From positions 95,337,007 to 95,401,006 of the forward strand of contig OY992536.1 in NCBI GenBank assembly GCA_963921195.1: a DNA stretch of 64,000 nt, written 5' to 3'. A program made the translations under genes and the position numbers. The notes under the pieces were generated by a model. It was not told the origin of the DNA, searched no databases, and saw only the letters and a list, made by a program, of their open reading frames with translations. This document shows, in pieces, positions 35,232 to 46,655 of this stretch (within the stretch, counting starts at the first letter, position 1; each line of letters opens with the position of its first letter). This DNA is from Pegoplata infirma (lineage: Eukaryota > Arthropoda > Insecta > Diptera > Anthomyiidae).

Positions 35232-36178
35232 TAGAGTGTCCCTTATTTTGGAAATGTTGGAAATGTTGAGACGGTACCCCCTCATTTTTTTCCTTTTGAC
35301 TAAAAAATAACTCAGGAAAAATTTTACGCCCCTACGACCACGCCTTCCCTACGCGACGGGGCCTTAAAGAACGGGGCCTTAAAAATCATTTTTCCATACA
35401 AACCAAAAAATTTTTTTTTGATTTTTAATTTTTTTGTTATTAATTATATTATTACTTGCTTAGCTTATTCACGACAAAAAATTTGATTTTGGTAAGATGA
35501 GGCTTTCAGTTCTAAAAAATTTTTCGAAAAAAAAAATTTTGAGCTTTTGGGGTCCTTCAGTAAAAATTTTTTAAAAAATATTTTTTTTTAGTTTTGACAA
35601 GAAACCGTTTTAGTTGTAATGTTGCTTTTAATGATATATATTCATAAAAAAATATTATTCATATCTGTGACATCTTGATCGTGTATCGAAAAACATCAAA
35701 AATGCATTTTTTACCCTTTTTTAGATCACGATAAAGATGTCACAGATAGGAATAATATTTTTTTATGAAAATATATCATTAAAAGCAACAATTCAACTAA
35801 AACGGTTTCTTGTCAAAACTAAAAAAAAAAATTTTTTAAAAAATTTTTACTGAAGGACCCCAAAAGCTAAAATTTTTTTTTTTCAAAAAATTTTTTAGAA
35901 CTGAAAGCCTCATCCCACCAAAATCAAATTCTTTGTCGTGAATAAGCTAACCAAGTAATATTATAATTAATACCAAAAAAATTTAAAATCAAAAAAAAAA
36001 ATTTTGCTTTGTATGGAAAAATGATTTTTAAGGCCCCGTTCTTTACGGCCCCGTCGCGTAGGGAAGGCGTGGTCGTAGGGGCGTAAAATTTTTCCTGAGT
36101 TATTTTTTAGTCAAAAGGAAAAAAATGAGGGGGTACCGTCTCAACATTTCCAACATTTCCAAAATAAGGGACACTCTA
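35232..36178. mobile_element. 947-bp full-length palindromic hAT-type MITE with 8-bp target duplication
   Basis: The ends are TAGAGTGTCCCTTATTTTGG and its reverse complement. It is flanked by ATACATAC (35224-35231 and 36179-36186). The two halves are inverted copies almost to the centre near 35700 (ACGCGACGGGGCC, ATAAAAAAATATTATTC on both sides). Copy B at about 40893 is the empty site. No ORF. Confidence 0.93.
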
Positions 36179-36544
36179 ATACATACATATGATATAGAAT
36201 TTAATGTTGTCGTTTTTTATACCAATTAAAATAAAATACTTAAATGGAAATATAAAATTAAAGCATTTGTTTTCTTTTATTATTAAGAAGACTTAATAGG
36301 AAATATTTTCGATACCCATGACTAGGATTCTTTAAATCGAAAGTCGGAAAAATGATTAATCAATCGATTAATCCACATAAAATAATTTAAGTAAAAAAAT
36401 TAGCAAAAAAATAATTTTATTACATTTTGCTCGTAAAAAAATTTTTGGAGAACAAAATTTGGCAAAAAAATAATTTTGATGAAAAAAAAAATTTAGGAAA
36501 AAAATGTTTAGGGGAAAAAATTTAGGTGAGAAAAATAATTAAAA

Positions 36545-37332
36545 AACAAGTAAGGGTCTTGACCGACTATAATTTTCTTACTTGTTTCCCGGAAAATGGG
36601 TCCCAAGTTCATACATGGACTGATTAGATCTATATTTTTTCAAATCTTTAATAAGTGTAAAAAGCACTCACTAATCAAATTTGAGTGGACTAGGCTTCTT
36701 TTTGTTGACAATAAATCGCTTCAACTGAATATCGGGCGAAATTTCCACATGGGACCTTAGTCCAAAAATGGTCCGATGATAATCAGATTTGATAAGGTTA
36801 TAAAACATACACAAACAAAATTTTAATTAAATATTATCTATTTTTATGAAATTTGAGAGATTTAGTGAAAATCGGGAAGGTGGTTTGTATGGGGATCTAC
36901 AAGAAGAACTGGTCCGAGTCCTTCAAAATTCGGAATGGTGATTTGTGAAGACAAAACACGTTTACCTGCCAAATTTGTATACATTTTATATAATATTATA
37001 GATACTTTCTATAGTATTAGATTTGAGCCAAAACTAAAGAGAACCTTTGTATGGGAAATAGGTCTAAATATAGACCACTTTCAATAGGCTCCGTTCTTGG
37101 GCCAAGAGAGACTTAAGTTTCAAATTTCAAGTCAATTGATTAAAAATTTGCGACCTGTATCGTGTTAACACCGTTTACATGGACAGACAGACAGATCGAC
37201 GGACATCGCTAAATCGACTTAAGTGATTCTGAGTCGATCGGTATACTTAAATGTGGGTCTAGGACCAATATTTCGGGTAGTTAAAACATCAGCACAAACT
37301 CATTATACCCTGTACCACAGTGTGGTGTAGTG
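36545..37332 (+). mobile_element. DINE-like repeat family 2, copy 2
   Basis: From AAGTAAGGGTCTTGACCGAC to TACCCTGTACCACAGTGTGG. Contains GACAGACAGACAGATCGACG and ATCGCTAAATCGACTTAAG. Confidence 0.68.
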
Positions 37333-37481
37333 AAAAACAATACATTTTTATTCAAAAACGATCAATTGTATTTCAAAAAAGATTAATTGTAATTCGAAGA
37401 CTCCAATTTTTTCGGCCCGCCCCTTTCGCAGGCGTGAATACAAAAAAAATGATTTAGATAACGATAAAATTGTGTTATTAA

Positions 37482-38601
37482 CCCTTTAACGACCACAGGC
37501 AAGTATACTTGCCAAAGGGTTTTTGGTGAATATTTTTGTTCAGGTAAAATATAGGATAAATGTGCAAAAAGATGAATTGTAGAGCAGTGTTAGGGCAACA
37601 AAATTCTAGTTTAGAGTAAGTCTCAAAGTTTGTAAAATGATAACACAGGTTCACAAAATTTGAACTTTTTCAATTTGCCTGACCTTTGGCAACTGATTTA
37701 TATGGATTTTAGTGTGCTGATTCCGAATCTGTTATCCAATTGTTTCCATCAGCTCGCGTTCGCGAGCAAGTCGCTGTTAAAGAGTCGAAAAAGTGCGTTT
37801 TTTTTACCAATTTTGCTTGGCTATAATTTCCAAAAAAAAATTTTAGTGCCTCAGTTTTTAACACCAACTTAACTATATTGGATGCCAGGATTCCAAAACT
37901 GGTATTAGTTTTTTTCTGAGAGCTTTAGTTTTCGAGTTATTAAAAAGGGCATAAATATACAGACAAAATTAAAGAGGTCATAAATTTAAAAATTTTATTT
38001 TAGCAATATCTTAAAAACTAAAGATGACTCAACAAAAGTAAGAGCATTTTGGGAATCAGCATATCCAACATACCTAAAATCGTCATTCACTTTTTGGATG
38101 TAAGACTAGTGTTGGTAAATATAGACTCACAAACATGCCAAAAACAGCCTATTTTCAAAGTTTCCTTAGGATATATCTCGAAAACTAGAGCTGACCCAAA
38201 AAAAAAACGGTAGCCAGATTTTAAATCAGCGTACCCCTAATTAGCTATCAGAACCCGGACAAAAAAAAGTGTTGCCCTGTGTAATCTCTAATTTTGGGAC
38301 AAAGGGACCTTAAATTGTTAAGTGAAATCAGGGGCAAGTAGGGGGTTTATAGGTAAAAATTGTTGTAGAATAACTATTTTTGAGTTGCAAATCTTAAAAA
38401 TCATAGCGATTAGCAAATAGCTTTTGCCAGTACTGAGTAATCGCCAAAGGGCATTTTTTTCACCAAGAAAAATAAAGGGGGAAGGAGAGGTGCAAGGGGT
38501 CCAATTTTTTGTTTCATAACTTTTATTAGGTCACACACAAATCACGAAAATGAACAAAAGATCAAAATCCCTTCGGCAGAAAATGTATGGTCGTCAAAGG
38601 G
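37482..38601. mobile_element. 1.1-kb non-autonomous piggyBac-type element with TTAA target duplication
   Basis: The ends are CCCTTTAACGACCA and TGGTCGTCAAAGGG. It is flanked by TTAA at 37478-37481 and 38602-38605. The empty site at about 31945 reads ATTATTAAAGTAC. A TTAA duplication and CCC ends are the piggyBac signature. Short frames such as 37660-37872 do not resemble a transposase. Confidence 0.9.
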
Positions 38602-38628
38602 TTAAAGTGCAAAAATAATATTAAATTA

Positions 38629-40190
38629 GACTCAAAAAATTATGACGGTAGATTCCACTACAAAAGACAGTTAAAACTACTACATTTGTTGTTGTTTAGG
38701 CGTCCACTACATTTTACGGTAAAATCAACTAAAAATTGTTGTTGTTTTTAACTTTTGATTAACAACTACAAAAAACTGTAAAAATTACTTCAAATTACAG
38801 ATGTTTTTACTGCAACTCAAATTGTCTGAATTTTTTTATTAGCAAAAAAAAAAAAATTTCTAAACGTCAAAAAGTGTTAAAATTATTTGGAAATATTTTC
38901 TGCACATCCGTTTTTCTAAAAATTGCTAGAAAATCATAAGTTTTTTTATAGACTAAAAACAACTACATAAAACAACTGTTACTACAATGCAGTCATTTTT
39001 TGTATTTGTTTTTTTAAAACGACAGTTGTTTGAGATTTTTCATACAAAAACAACTGAAATTGTAGTTGAAAACAACACTCAAAAAAGTATGTCGGTAAAA
39101 TCTACTACAAAAGACAGTTGTTTTGACTACATTTTGTTGTTGAAAAGGCGTCCACTACACATTACGGTAAAAACAACTGAATATGTTGTTGTTTTTAACT
39201 ATTGATTTTCAACTACAAAATGTAGTAAATACTACTACAAAAGACGGTATGTAGTTGTTTTTACAACACTTGCCTGAAATTTTATTTAAAAAAATTTCTT
39301 AAACGTTTAAGTGATTGATATTTATTTATTTAAAAAGCAATACATTTCAGTTGGTTGTATAGAATTTCGACATGGAGTTAAAATTTTTTGGTGTATTTAT
39401 CTGGAATTATAGAAGAAAAAAATTATATTAATAAAATGTTAAACGAAATAAATTGATTGTATTTACCTTTGTTTTTTTAATAGTTCATGATCAAAATTTG
39501 TCTGGAATAAAAAAAAACGAAATGCTTTGGCAAAATTGATTTATAAAAAAAAAGAATTAATTTGAAATATTTCAAAAAAGTATGTACCTGCTCTGTTGTG
39601 TATACAAAGAAAAGAAAGATGGCGCGCTCATAAGAAAACAAAACACTGCACACATTTTATTTTGTTTTTTTCCGATTGGTTTTTACGCACGCTTATGTGA
39701 GCGCTATATTATACACACTTGTTATCTCATTTATCCACTTATTTTCTTTCGCTCAAGAATATTTTTCCAAAAACATATTTTTTGTTATAATTAAATTTAA
39801 TAAATTGTAATTTAATTTATTTAGATATTATTTATTTGGTATAAAAATAATTCCTTTCGCATCCCGCACGACCAACTCGTTCGACACATTCGTTTGCAAT
39901 AAAAATTTCTAGAAAAAACGAGTTTTTAGAAAAAAACTAAAAACAACTACATAAATCAACTATTACTACAGTGTAGTATATTTTTTGTATTTATTTTTTG
40001 AAACTACTACAAAAAAAAGTTGTTTGAGATTTTTTCACACAAAAACGACCGAAATTGTAGTTAAAAACAACAGCTACTACTTACTACACAAACAACCGTC
40101 ATGTAGTAACTGCAATAATTTTCTGAGTGAACAACTACTACTTATTACACAAATGACTATCATGTATTAACTGCAATAATTTTCTAAGTG
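38629..40190. mobile_element. 1.56-kb CACTC-ended element with TA target duplication
   Basis: The left end GACTCAAAAAATTAT and the right end ATAATTTTCTAAGTG are inverted apart from point changes. TA flanks both sides (38627-38628, 40191-40192). The empty site is at about 31960. The interior is packed with CTACAAAAGACAGTTGTTTT and AACAACTACA-type repeats in both orientations. The short frames inside are by-products. Confidence 0.82.
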
Positions 40191-40192
40191 TA

Positions 40193-41170
40193 ATTTTCAA
40201 AACATTTATCGCGAGGGGAAATGTCCCCCCACACGCGGATGGTATAAAAGATTTGGCACAGCCTAATTTGTTACATTTTGAATTACAATTGATATAGCTC
40301 GAATTACAATTGATCTTTTTCGAATAACAATTGTAGTTTTCAAATTACAAATTGAATTTTTAAATTAGAAATACAATGAATATTCGAATTACAAATAGAA
40401 TCTTCGAATAAGACATTAAGTTTTTAAATTACAAATGCAATCTTTAAATTGCAAGTAGAATCTTCGAATTAAAATTTATTTTGAATTACATCTGCAAATG
40501 GTGTAGAGTCCGACCGAAATAGTCCGAACGGAATAAACTGCAGTGCATTTTTTAAATTGTCTTTAATTAGAAAAAAAACTTAAAACTGTTCAATTATTGT
40601 ATTTTAATTAAAAAAAATAAAATCGGAAAAAATTATGATAGAAAAATATTTTAAAATTAAGAATACATTGATATCTCTTTCAGATAAGAGTTAAAAAAGC
40701 TTCGGTTTGGTATTTGACCTAAAGGATGAATTAAACAAATTTGTCCAAAACCTAATATTTTCCCAAAATCGAAGATCCGATTGACATCTTATGTTATAAT
40801 TTATTATTTTAAATTGTTTTTGGTTTTTTATTTTCCAATTGTTATGTTTATTAAAGTGTATATTTACATATTTGGCATAACTTTATTGCATACATATGAT
40901 ATAGAATTTAATGTTGTCGTTTTTTTATACCAATTAAAATAAAATACTTAAATGGAAATATAAAATTAAAGCATTTGTTTTCTTTTATAATTAAGAAGAC
41001 TTAATAGGAAATATTTTGGATACCCATGACTAGGATTCTTTAAATCGAAAGTCGAAAAGTTTATTAATCAATCAATTAATTCGCATAAAATTATTTAAAA
41101 AAAAAATTGAAAAAAAAAATGTTGGGAAAAAATAATTTTATTACATTTTGCTAAAAAAACTTTTGCTGAA
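40193..41170. repeat. Segmental duplication copy B, uninterrupted backbone
   Basis: This matches copy A (31960-32000, 33200-36420) but lacks its insertions, and retains only a short reverse DINE end (40226-40275, ATTTGGCACAGCCTAATTTG). The left part (40265-40500) holds the TTGTAATTCGAA-type minisatellite. Confidence 0.88.
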
Positions 41171-41723
41171 AAAAAACGTGGAAAAAATTTGACAAAAAAA
41201 TACTTTTGGTAAAAAAAAATTGCGAACAAATTTTGGGGGGAACATTTTTGGTGAAAAATGTTATTAGGTAAAAAACAAAAATTTTTGCGGGGAAAAAATT
41301 TTGTAAAGAAAAAAAAAAATATTGAGACTTTTATTGTGAATTATTAGCCAAGTTACAAACCTTTAAGGTTCTAAAAAAATTAAATCAGTAATTCTTATTT
41401 TCTTTTTCTTAATACGTCGCCAGTGGCAGCATCCTGCGACACCAGCGTAAAAACAATATTATGTTAATATATTTGGAAAATGTTATTTGCTAATATTAAC
41501 ATAATTTTTATTAATATAAATTAGTCAACTTAACACGTTAAATTTAAATAATGTCAGCACGCTATATATTAAATCAACGTATTGTATTCCAACGCTTATT
41601 AAAATTTTACTAAATTGATGGCTAAAAAATTGCAATTAAATTAAATTATTTCCGTTTTATGTTTATTCAGATCAGATATATTCTTTTAACAATATTATTA
41701 ATTATTCAAATGTCAAATGTCAA
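41171..41723. other. A-rich tract and upstream region of the DUF1091-like gene
   Basis: 41171-41330 is low-complexity (GAAAAAAATTTTGG-type). 41335-41480 (TGAATTATTAGCCAAGTTAC, AGTAATTCTTATTTTC, GACACCAGCGTAAAAACA) has a diverged direct copy at 49330-49490 downstream of the gene. The rest is plain AT-rich upstream sequence. Confidence 0.6.
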
Positions 41724-41731
41724 TATAAATA
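41724..41731 (+). promoter_or_regulatory. TATA box of the DUF1091-like gene
   Basis: TATAAATA lies 56 bp upstream of the first base after it that could plausibly hold the 5' UTR, and 63 bp before the ATG at 41787. Transcription would then start near 41755, giving a 5' UTR of about 30 bp, typical of short secreted-protein genes in flies. This is inference from motif and spacing. Confidence 0.6.
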
Positions 41732-41786
41732 AGTCGCTGATCATAAAATACTATTAAAGTTTTTCTTTTAAAACTCTAACATAGAC

Positions 41787-44700
41787 ATGGATAGAAAACT
41801 TTTACTAATTTGTGGAATCTTTCTAATATTTACAATAATTTGTAAAACTAATGCCGAAGAGAAAAAAAAGTTAAAATTAGTATTGGATAAATTGGATAAA
41901 GTCAATGATGCTGAACATATTCTTAAAACTGATATAACTTTTGACAAAGTGGACGATGAAGTTAAAGTTAATGGTCAAGTTGAACAATTAATAGATTTGG
42001 ATAATGAATATAAGGTGAGTTTGGAATACATGTTGCAACCAACGGAATAGCTGACTGTGGGAAAATATATGAAAAAAATATCAAGGGCATCTTCAGTCGG
42101 CAACCAGCGGTCAAAGTTTTAAAAAAATTACGTTTTTCGACCAAAATTCATGTTTGAATTTTTTAACCAAATCCGGCTCAAAAATTAGGAATTTTTGCGT
42201 ACTTTATTTAAAAAATATTTAAAAAATTAAAAAAATTTTTTTTTGATCCACAGATTCTGATTTTTAAACATAAAAATTATTTTTCATCCAAATCGGTCCC
42301 AAAAGTTTTAAAATGTTAGATATGTTAGTTATATAAAAAATATAAAAACCCGATTTTGCTCCAAAAATGCTGACCAGTGATTTTGGTCCACAGAAGCTGA
42401 TCAGCATTTTGGGACCAAAATCGTGTTTTTATATTTTTTTTTAATATTTTCCACATAACATAGTCAACATTTTCCAACTTTTAAGACCAATTTGGTTAAA
42501 AGGTAATTTTTATGTTTAACAAGTAAAAAAGTTAAATTCGGCCTTGCCGAGTGTAGTGATACCCTCCACAATTTCAAAAAGATTATTGCAAAAAACTTTA
42601 TTTAAAAGGAAATAACTTAAAAAATAAAAAAAATTTCCGCGAAAAAAAATTTTGGTAAAAAAAAGTCCGCGATTTTTTTCTTTTTTTTTATCAAAAAATA
42701 TGTTCGAACTTGTTTAAATACCATTTGGTGTTCAATTATGTTCACATACGTCAACCAGAAGCCGAATTAAAGCATTTTGTATAGGTTATGTTGAATGTAC
42801 TGAAATTTTTGAGGTGTCCTTACATTTTCGTTCATAACTTTTGAACCGCTGAACCGATATCGCTCAAATGCAATACCAAACTTCTCGGGAGAACTTCCAA
42901 TAAATATGTTAAGTTTCAGTCATCTCTGTGCAATATTTTGTCCGTGACAGCATTTTCCACAGACGGACAGACGGACATCGCTAAAATGTCTTAAAATCGA
43001 TCGGGCATCATGAATATATGGGGCATTCCATGTGAAATCGGACACTTTGAAATTTTTTTTTTTAGATTTTCCCAATTTATTTACAATTTTTAGTACCCTT
43101 CGAAAACTCCTTCGTGGTAAATTTTCAGATTTTTTTGACGACCCGTTCAAAAGATATCGAATTTTTAAAAATTGGTAGTTTGCTCCTTTACTCAAAATTC
43201 TTTTACTCATAACTTCTTCAATAATGGTCCAAATTTCAAATTTTTTTTTTCAAAATTTTTGTTTTTTTGCGTTCTTTTAAAAAAAAAATCGGTCTCACTA
43301 ATGGCCCCTCTCGGACGCACCATTGGACTGGTAGAAGCTGATTAAATAAAACAAATTTACAAAAAATAAAAAAATTGTATTGGGACCGCCTTAACAGTTA
43401 AAGATAGAGGGTAGGTGTGTTCAGAGAAAATGTTTGGTCTAAAAAAATATTGTGGGTCTGTCATACATTTTGTTGCTCTAAGGGCACTATTAGGACAGTT
43501 AGAGCGGTTGGAGCAAATTTTAAAAATGTCGTTTTGTGTGGGAGCCCCCTTAGAAATTGGAGATAGGGTATTAGTTTGTTCCAAAGAAATGTTAAAACGT
43601 AAAAATTAAAGGGGGTCTGTCTTATAAATGACCCCTCTATGACGCACCATTGGAGCAGTAGAAATGATTATAAGATTGGAAAATTACAATAATTTTTTTT
43701 CAAAAAATTTTAAAAAATAGTAATAATCGTTATTCCACGATCCTCCTGGGCAAAAAATTTGTAGAATCGATAGAAGTTTTACACAAAAAAATTTCAAAAA
43801 AATCGAAGAGAACAAACATTTTCAAAAATGAGATTTAAATTTAAAAACTTGAAAATCGAATACTAGAACGCTTTTAAGAATTCTTTCGGATTTTTTTTTA
43901 GAAAGTACGCAAAAAAACAAAAATTTTTTAAAAAAAAATTTGAAATTTGGACCATTATGGAAGAAGTTATGAGTAAAAGAATTTTGAGTAAAGGAGCAAA
44001 CTACCAATTTTTAAAAATTCGATATCTTTTGAACGGGTCATCAAAAAAATATGAAAATTTACCACGAAGGAGTTTTCGAAGGGTACTAAAAACTGTAAAC
44101 AAATTGGGAAAATCTAAAAAGTGTCCGATTTGACATGGAATGCCCCATATATACTTTATGGGGTCCCAGACCAATTTTTCGATGAGTTACAAACGGAATG
44201 ACAAACTTATATATACCCTCTATCAATAAGTGGAGGGTATAAAAATCATCTGTGGACAAAAATCATTATTTTAAAATTTTTTAAATATTTTTCCTATATT
44301 ATCTAAAAATTCCAAATTTTTGAGCCCGATTTGGTTAAAAAATTCGGACATGAATTTTGGTTGGAAACTTTTTTTTCAAACTTTAGCTGCTGTTTGCTGA
44401 CTGAAGATGCCCTTGTAATATTTCTTCATAAATTTTCCCACAATCAGCTATTCTGTAGCCATCGGTCTGGAGGTATTTCGACCCGAAATTCGAAATTAGA
44501 TTTGACGGGACACCCTTATGTCCAGTTAGCTGCAAACTGCCGATTTAAAGCAGCCTTATCTCCAAATTTGTATGAAAAAGTTAAATTTACCAGAGTGTTA
44601 TATTATAGCGGAGCATTGAGTAATTCAGCCTAAGTGTTGTTGTATAAATCACCTAAGTTTCAAAGAGTAAAAACTTATGTAAATATGCAAAACACACTTT

Positions 44701-45098
44701 GCAGGTTAAAATTATACCAAAAACTTCCACACATTTTTTTTTTATGTAAATGATTAAATTTTCTTTCCTTTCAGCTCACTATGGATATTTTACATACAGC
44801 AGAACAAGGCGGCGAATTCAAAAAAGTCATTGGTGTTGAAAACCTGGGCGTTTGTGATGTTATGGCAAATCAATATAAAAAAATGTTCTATGATTCGTTG
44901 AAAAAACATGCCAATGCTCCCGATCCAGATATATGCCCGGTGACAAAGGAGACATATATTGTTAAAGATTATCCTTTGGATTCAAGTAAATTCAAGAATT
45001 ACTTACGTCCAGGTCTATATAAAATTATAAGCACCTTAAAGCATAAAGATGCAGAAGTCTTGCAATATATTGTTGAAGCTCATACTGAAGAGGAGTAA
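41787..45098 (+). CDS. Secreted DUF1091-like (MD-2-related lipid-recognition-like) protein, two exons
   Basis: Exon 1 is 41787-42014 and exon 2 is 44775-45098. The splice sites are AAG|GTGAGT and TTTCAG|CTC, phase 0, giving 183 codons. Residues 1-23 form a signal peptide (LLLICGIFLIFTIICKTNA). The mature protein is small, Lys/Asp-rich and has two cysteines, in GVCDVMANQYKKMF and in DICPVTKETYIVKDYPLD. The C-P-(x)n-Y-x(V/I)-(K/R)-D/N-Y/F-x-L-D pattern followed by LRPGLYKI matches the second half of DUF1091 proteins as I know them, a large and fast-evolving fly family of unknown, probably lipid- or odorant-related, extracellular role. The first half is weakly conserved, so the family call is likely, not certain. 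The 2760-bp intron is three nested transposons. An ORF that reads through the donor to a stop at 42050 is the unspliced form, not a separate gene. Confidence 0.8.
42520..44245 (+). mobile_element. DINE-1-like repeat split by a TIR element
   Basis: The 5' part is 42520-43019 (TTAAATTCGGCCTTGCCGAG, GACAGACGGACATCGCTAAA) and the 3' part 44147-44245 (ACTTTATGGGGTCCCAGACC, TGGAGGGTATAAAA). The interruption is at the ATATAT run just before ACTTTATGG. Confidence 0.75.
43020..44146. mobile_element. TIR element (GGGGCATTCCATG ends), copy 2
   Basis: 1127 bp from GGGGCATTCCATGTGAAATC to GATTTGACATGGAATGCCCC. It shares long arms with 14643-16276 but lacks about 500 bp of its centre. Insertion into the DINE-like repeat gives exact ends; the target is ATAT (2- or 4-bp duplication, not resolvable). 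Frames 42920-43210 and 43357-43609 are repeat-derived. Confidence 0.9.
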
Positions 45099-45140
45099 AA
45101 TTTAAATTTATTTATTGTTACTTATAATTTTAGAGAGCAA

Positions 45141-45146
45141 AATAAA
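45141..45146 (+). terminator. Polyadenylation signal of the DUF1091-like gene
   Basis: AATAAA lies 43 bp after the TAA stop, the first such motif downstream and at a normal distance for a short 3' UTR. Confidence 0.65.
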
Positions 45147-45363
45147 AAAAAACCACACCATATTAAAAATTTAAAACTCGCATCAAATTCCTAAGATACA
45201 CACAGAAAACGAATTTGCTGATTTCCATCTGAAAATCAGTTATTGCTACAAATCGACTTCGAAATATTTAAAAAAAAATAAAAAATTACATTTTCCAGTT
45301 CGTCCCTCGTAGATAATTTATTATTTACTCAATTTTGACGATTTTGAGCTTAAATTAAAGCTT

Positions 45364-45600
45364 CACTCAGAAAATTATGTAAGTTACTACATGTTAGTTG
45401 TTTGTATATTTTACAGTAGTTAGTTGTTTTCAACTACAAAGTCAGTTGTTTTTGTATGAAAAATATCAAACAACTATTTTTGTTTGTTATTTTAAGTCGT
45501 TTTTTTGAACAACTTACAAAAAAGTACTGTAATGTAGTAACAGGTATTTAAAGTAGTTAACTTTATTTGTTATCTCTAAAAAAGTTTCAAAGTTTTTTTT
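45364..45600. mobile_element. CACTC-ended element, partial
   Basis: CACTCAGAAAATTATGTAAG followed by TACTACATGTTAGTTGTTTG matches the right end of 38629-40190 in reverse. No opposite end was found. Confidence 0.6.
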
Positions 45601-45762
45601 TCAAAAAAATAAAAATTAATTTTCGTCGTTTTTTTCACAAATTTAAAAAAAATGCCTGCGAATTTTGTACTCTTGCCCAAAACATTAAATCATGATAATG
45701 TTTTGCGGAAGATTTGGGTGTACTTGCCAAAGCAAAGTTTTTTTTAGAAAAAATAATGTTAT

Positions 45763-45936
45763 ATTACTTTGCTATTCCATGCAAAACGAATTGAAATAAC
45801 AGTCGAGGACCCCATTAAAAAACCAAAAGAGCTGTACATTTCGTAAGTGAGTGCAAAAATAAGTGCAAAAAAGTGTTTATACATTTTGGAGAGTATAAAA
45901 GATTCGGCACCAAAGAATATATCACTCTCACTTGTT
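45763..45936 (-). mobile_element. DINE-like repeat, short reverse remnant
   Basis: TTGCTATTCCATGCAAAAC and GAGAGTATAAAAGATTCGGC with ACTCTCACTTGTT mark the two ends of a heavily deleted reverse copy. Confidence 0.55.
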
Positions 45937-46437
45937 TTATGTACATTTGATAAACAAATGGAAAATTCGTATGCGAAAAGCTTAGACTTGGTGAAAAAGT
46001 AGTTTTGGTAAAAGAATGATTTTTTTTTTCACGAAAAACAAAATTATGTTAAAAAAATTTAATGAACCCAAAATTGTTGGTTAAAAAAATTTTGATGAAA
46101 AAAAGATTTTGATGAATTCTGATTAATTTTTATTAAAAAAAAAATTGTTTTATTCGACCTTTAAAATATTATATTTTGAGGATGTTTATTCTGGCTCGAG
46201 GTCATTATTTTCTTTACTAATTAAAACCATGATATTCTTATAGCATAATTTTCAAGAAAATTATTTTTTTTTTTTTGTTTTAAATTTATTTATGTTGGTC
46301 ATTTTTGCAAGACTTAATCGACACGTGTTTCGGAATTTGTCAAGATTCCATTGTCAAGATTATTTAGCAAAAATATAAACGATTTACTACAAAGTAGCAA
46401 ACGAGTCTAATGACAAATCGTTTGTGCACAAACTAGA

Positions 46438-46653
46438 ATATTAATACATATTCGCCTCTATTCACAATGAGAATTAGAAAGACGAAGAAATTGTACCATA
46501 CTAATAAGGCAACGATTGTCAATAACCAACAAAAATATTTAAAACAATTTTACATACGATAGTCCAATGGACTAATCGTTGCCTTATTAGTATGGTACAA
46601 TTTCTTCGTCTTTCTAATTCTCATTGTGAATAGAGGCGAATATGTATTAATAT
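46438..46653. mobile_element. 216-bp near-perfect foldback
   Basis: ATTAATACATATTCGCCTCT begins an arm of about 85 bp whose reverse complement ends near 46652. The loop is about 45 bp (AAAATATTTAAAACAATTTT region). Confidence 0.92.
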
Positions 46654-46655
46654 TC

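Larger units (their letters stand above)
33200..36545. repeat. Segmental duplication copy A, right part, with four insertions
   Basis: The single-copy backbone (33200-33369, 34100-34108, 34773-34820, 34963-35231, 36187-36420) matches 40300-41160 in order and orientation. Insertions present here and absent there are listed separately. Landmarks include AATCGAAGATCCGATTGACA and GCATAACTTTATTGCATACA. Confidence 0.88.
42045..44453. mobile_element. Outer TIR element filling the DUF1091-like gene intron
   Basis: GAATAGCTGACTGTGGGAAA at the left, 31 bp after the splice donor, is inverted at the right as TTTTCCCACAATCAGCTATT plus C. Further in, AGGGCATCTTCAGTC / GACTGAAGATGCCCT confirm the arms. A DINE-like repeat (42520-44245) lies inside. 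No ORF. The frame at 44331-44633 is accidental. Confidence 0.85.
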
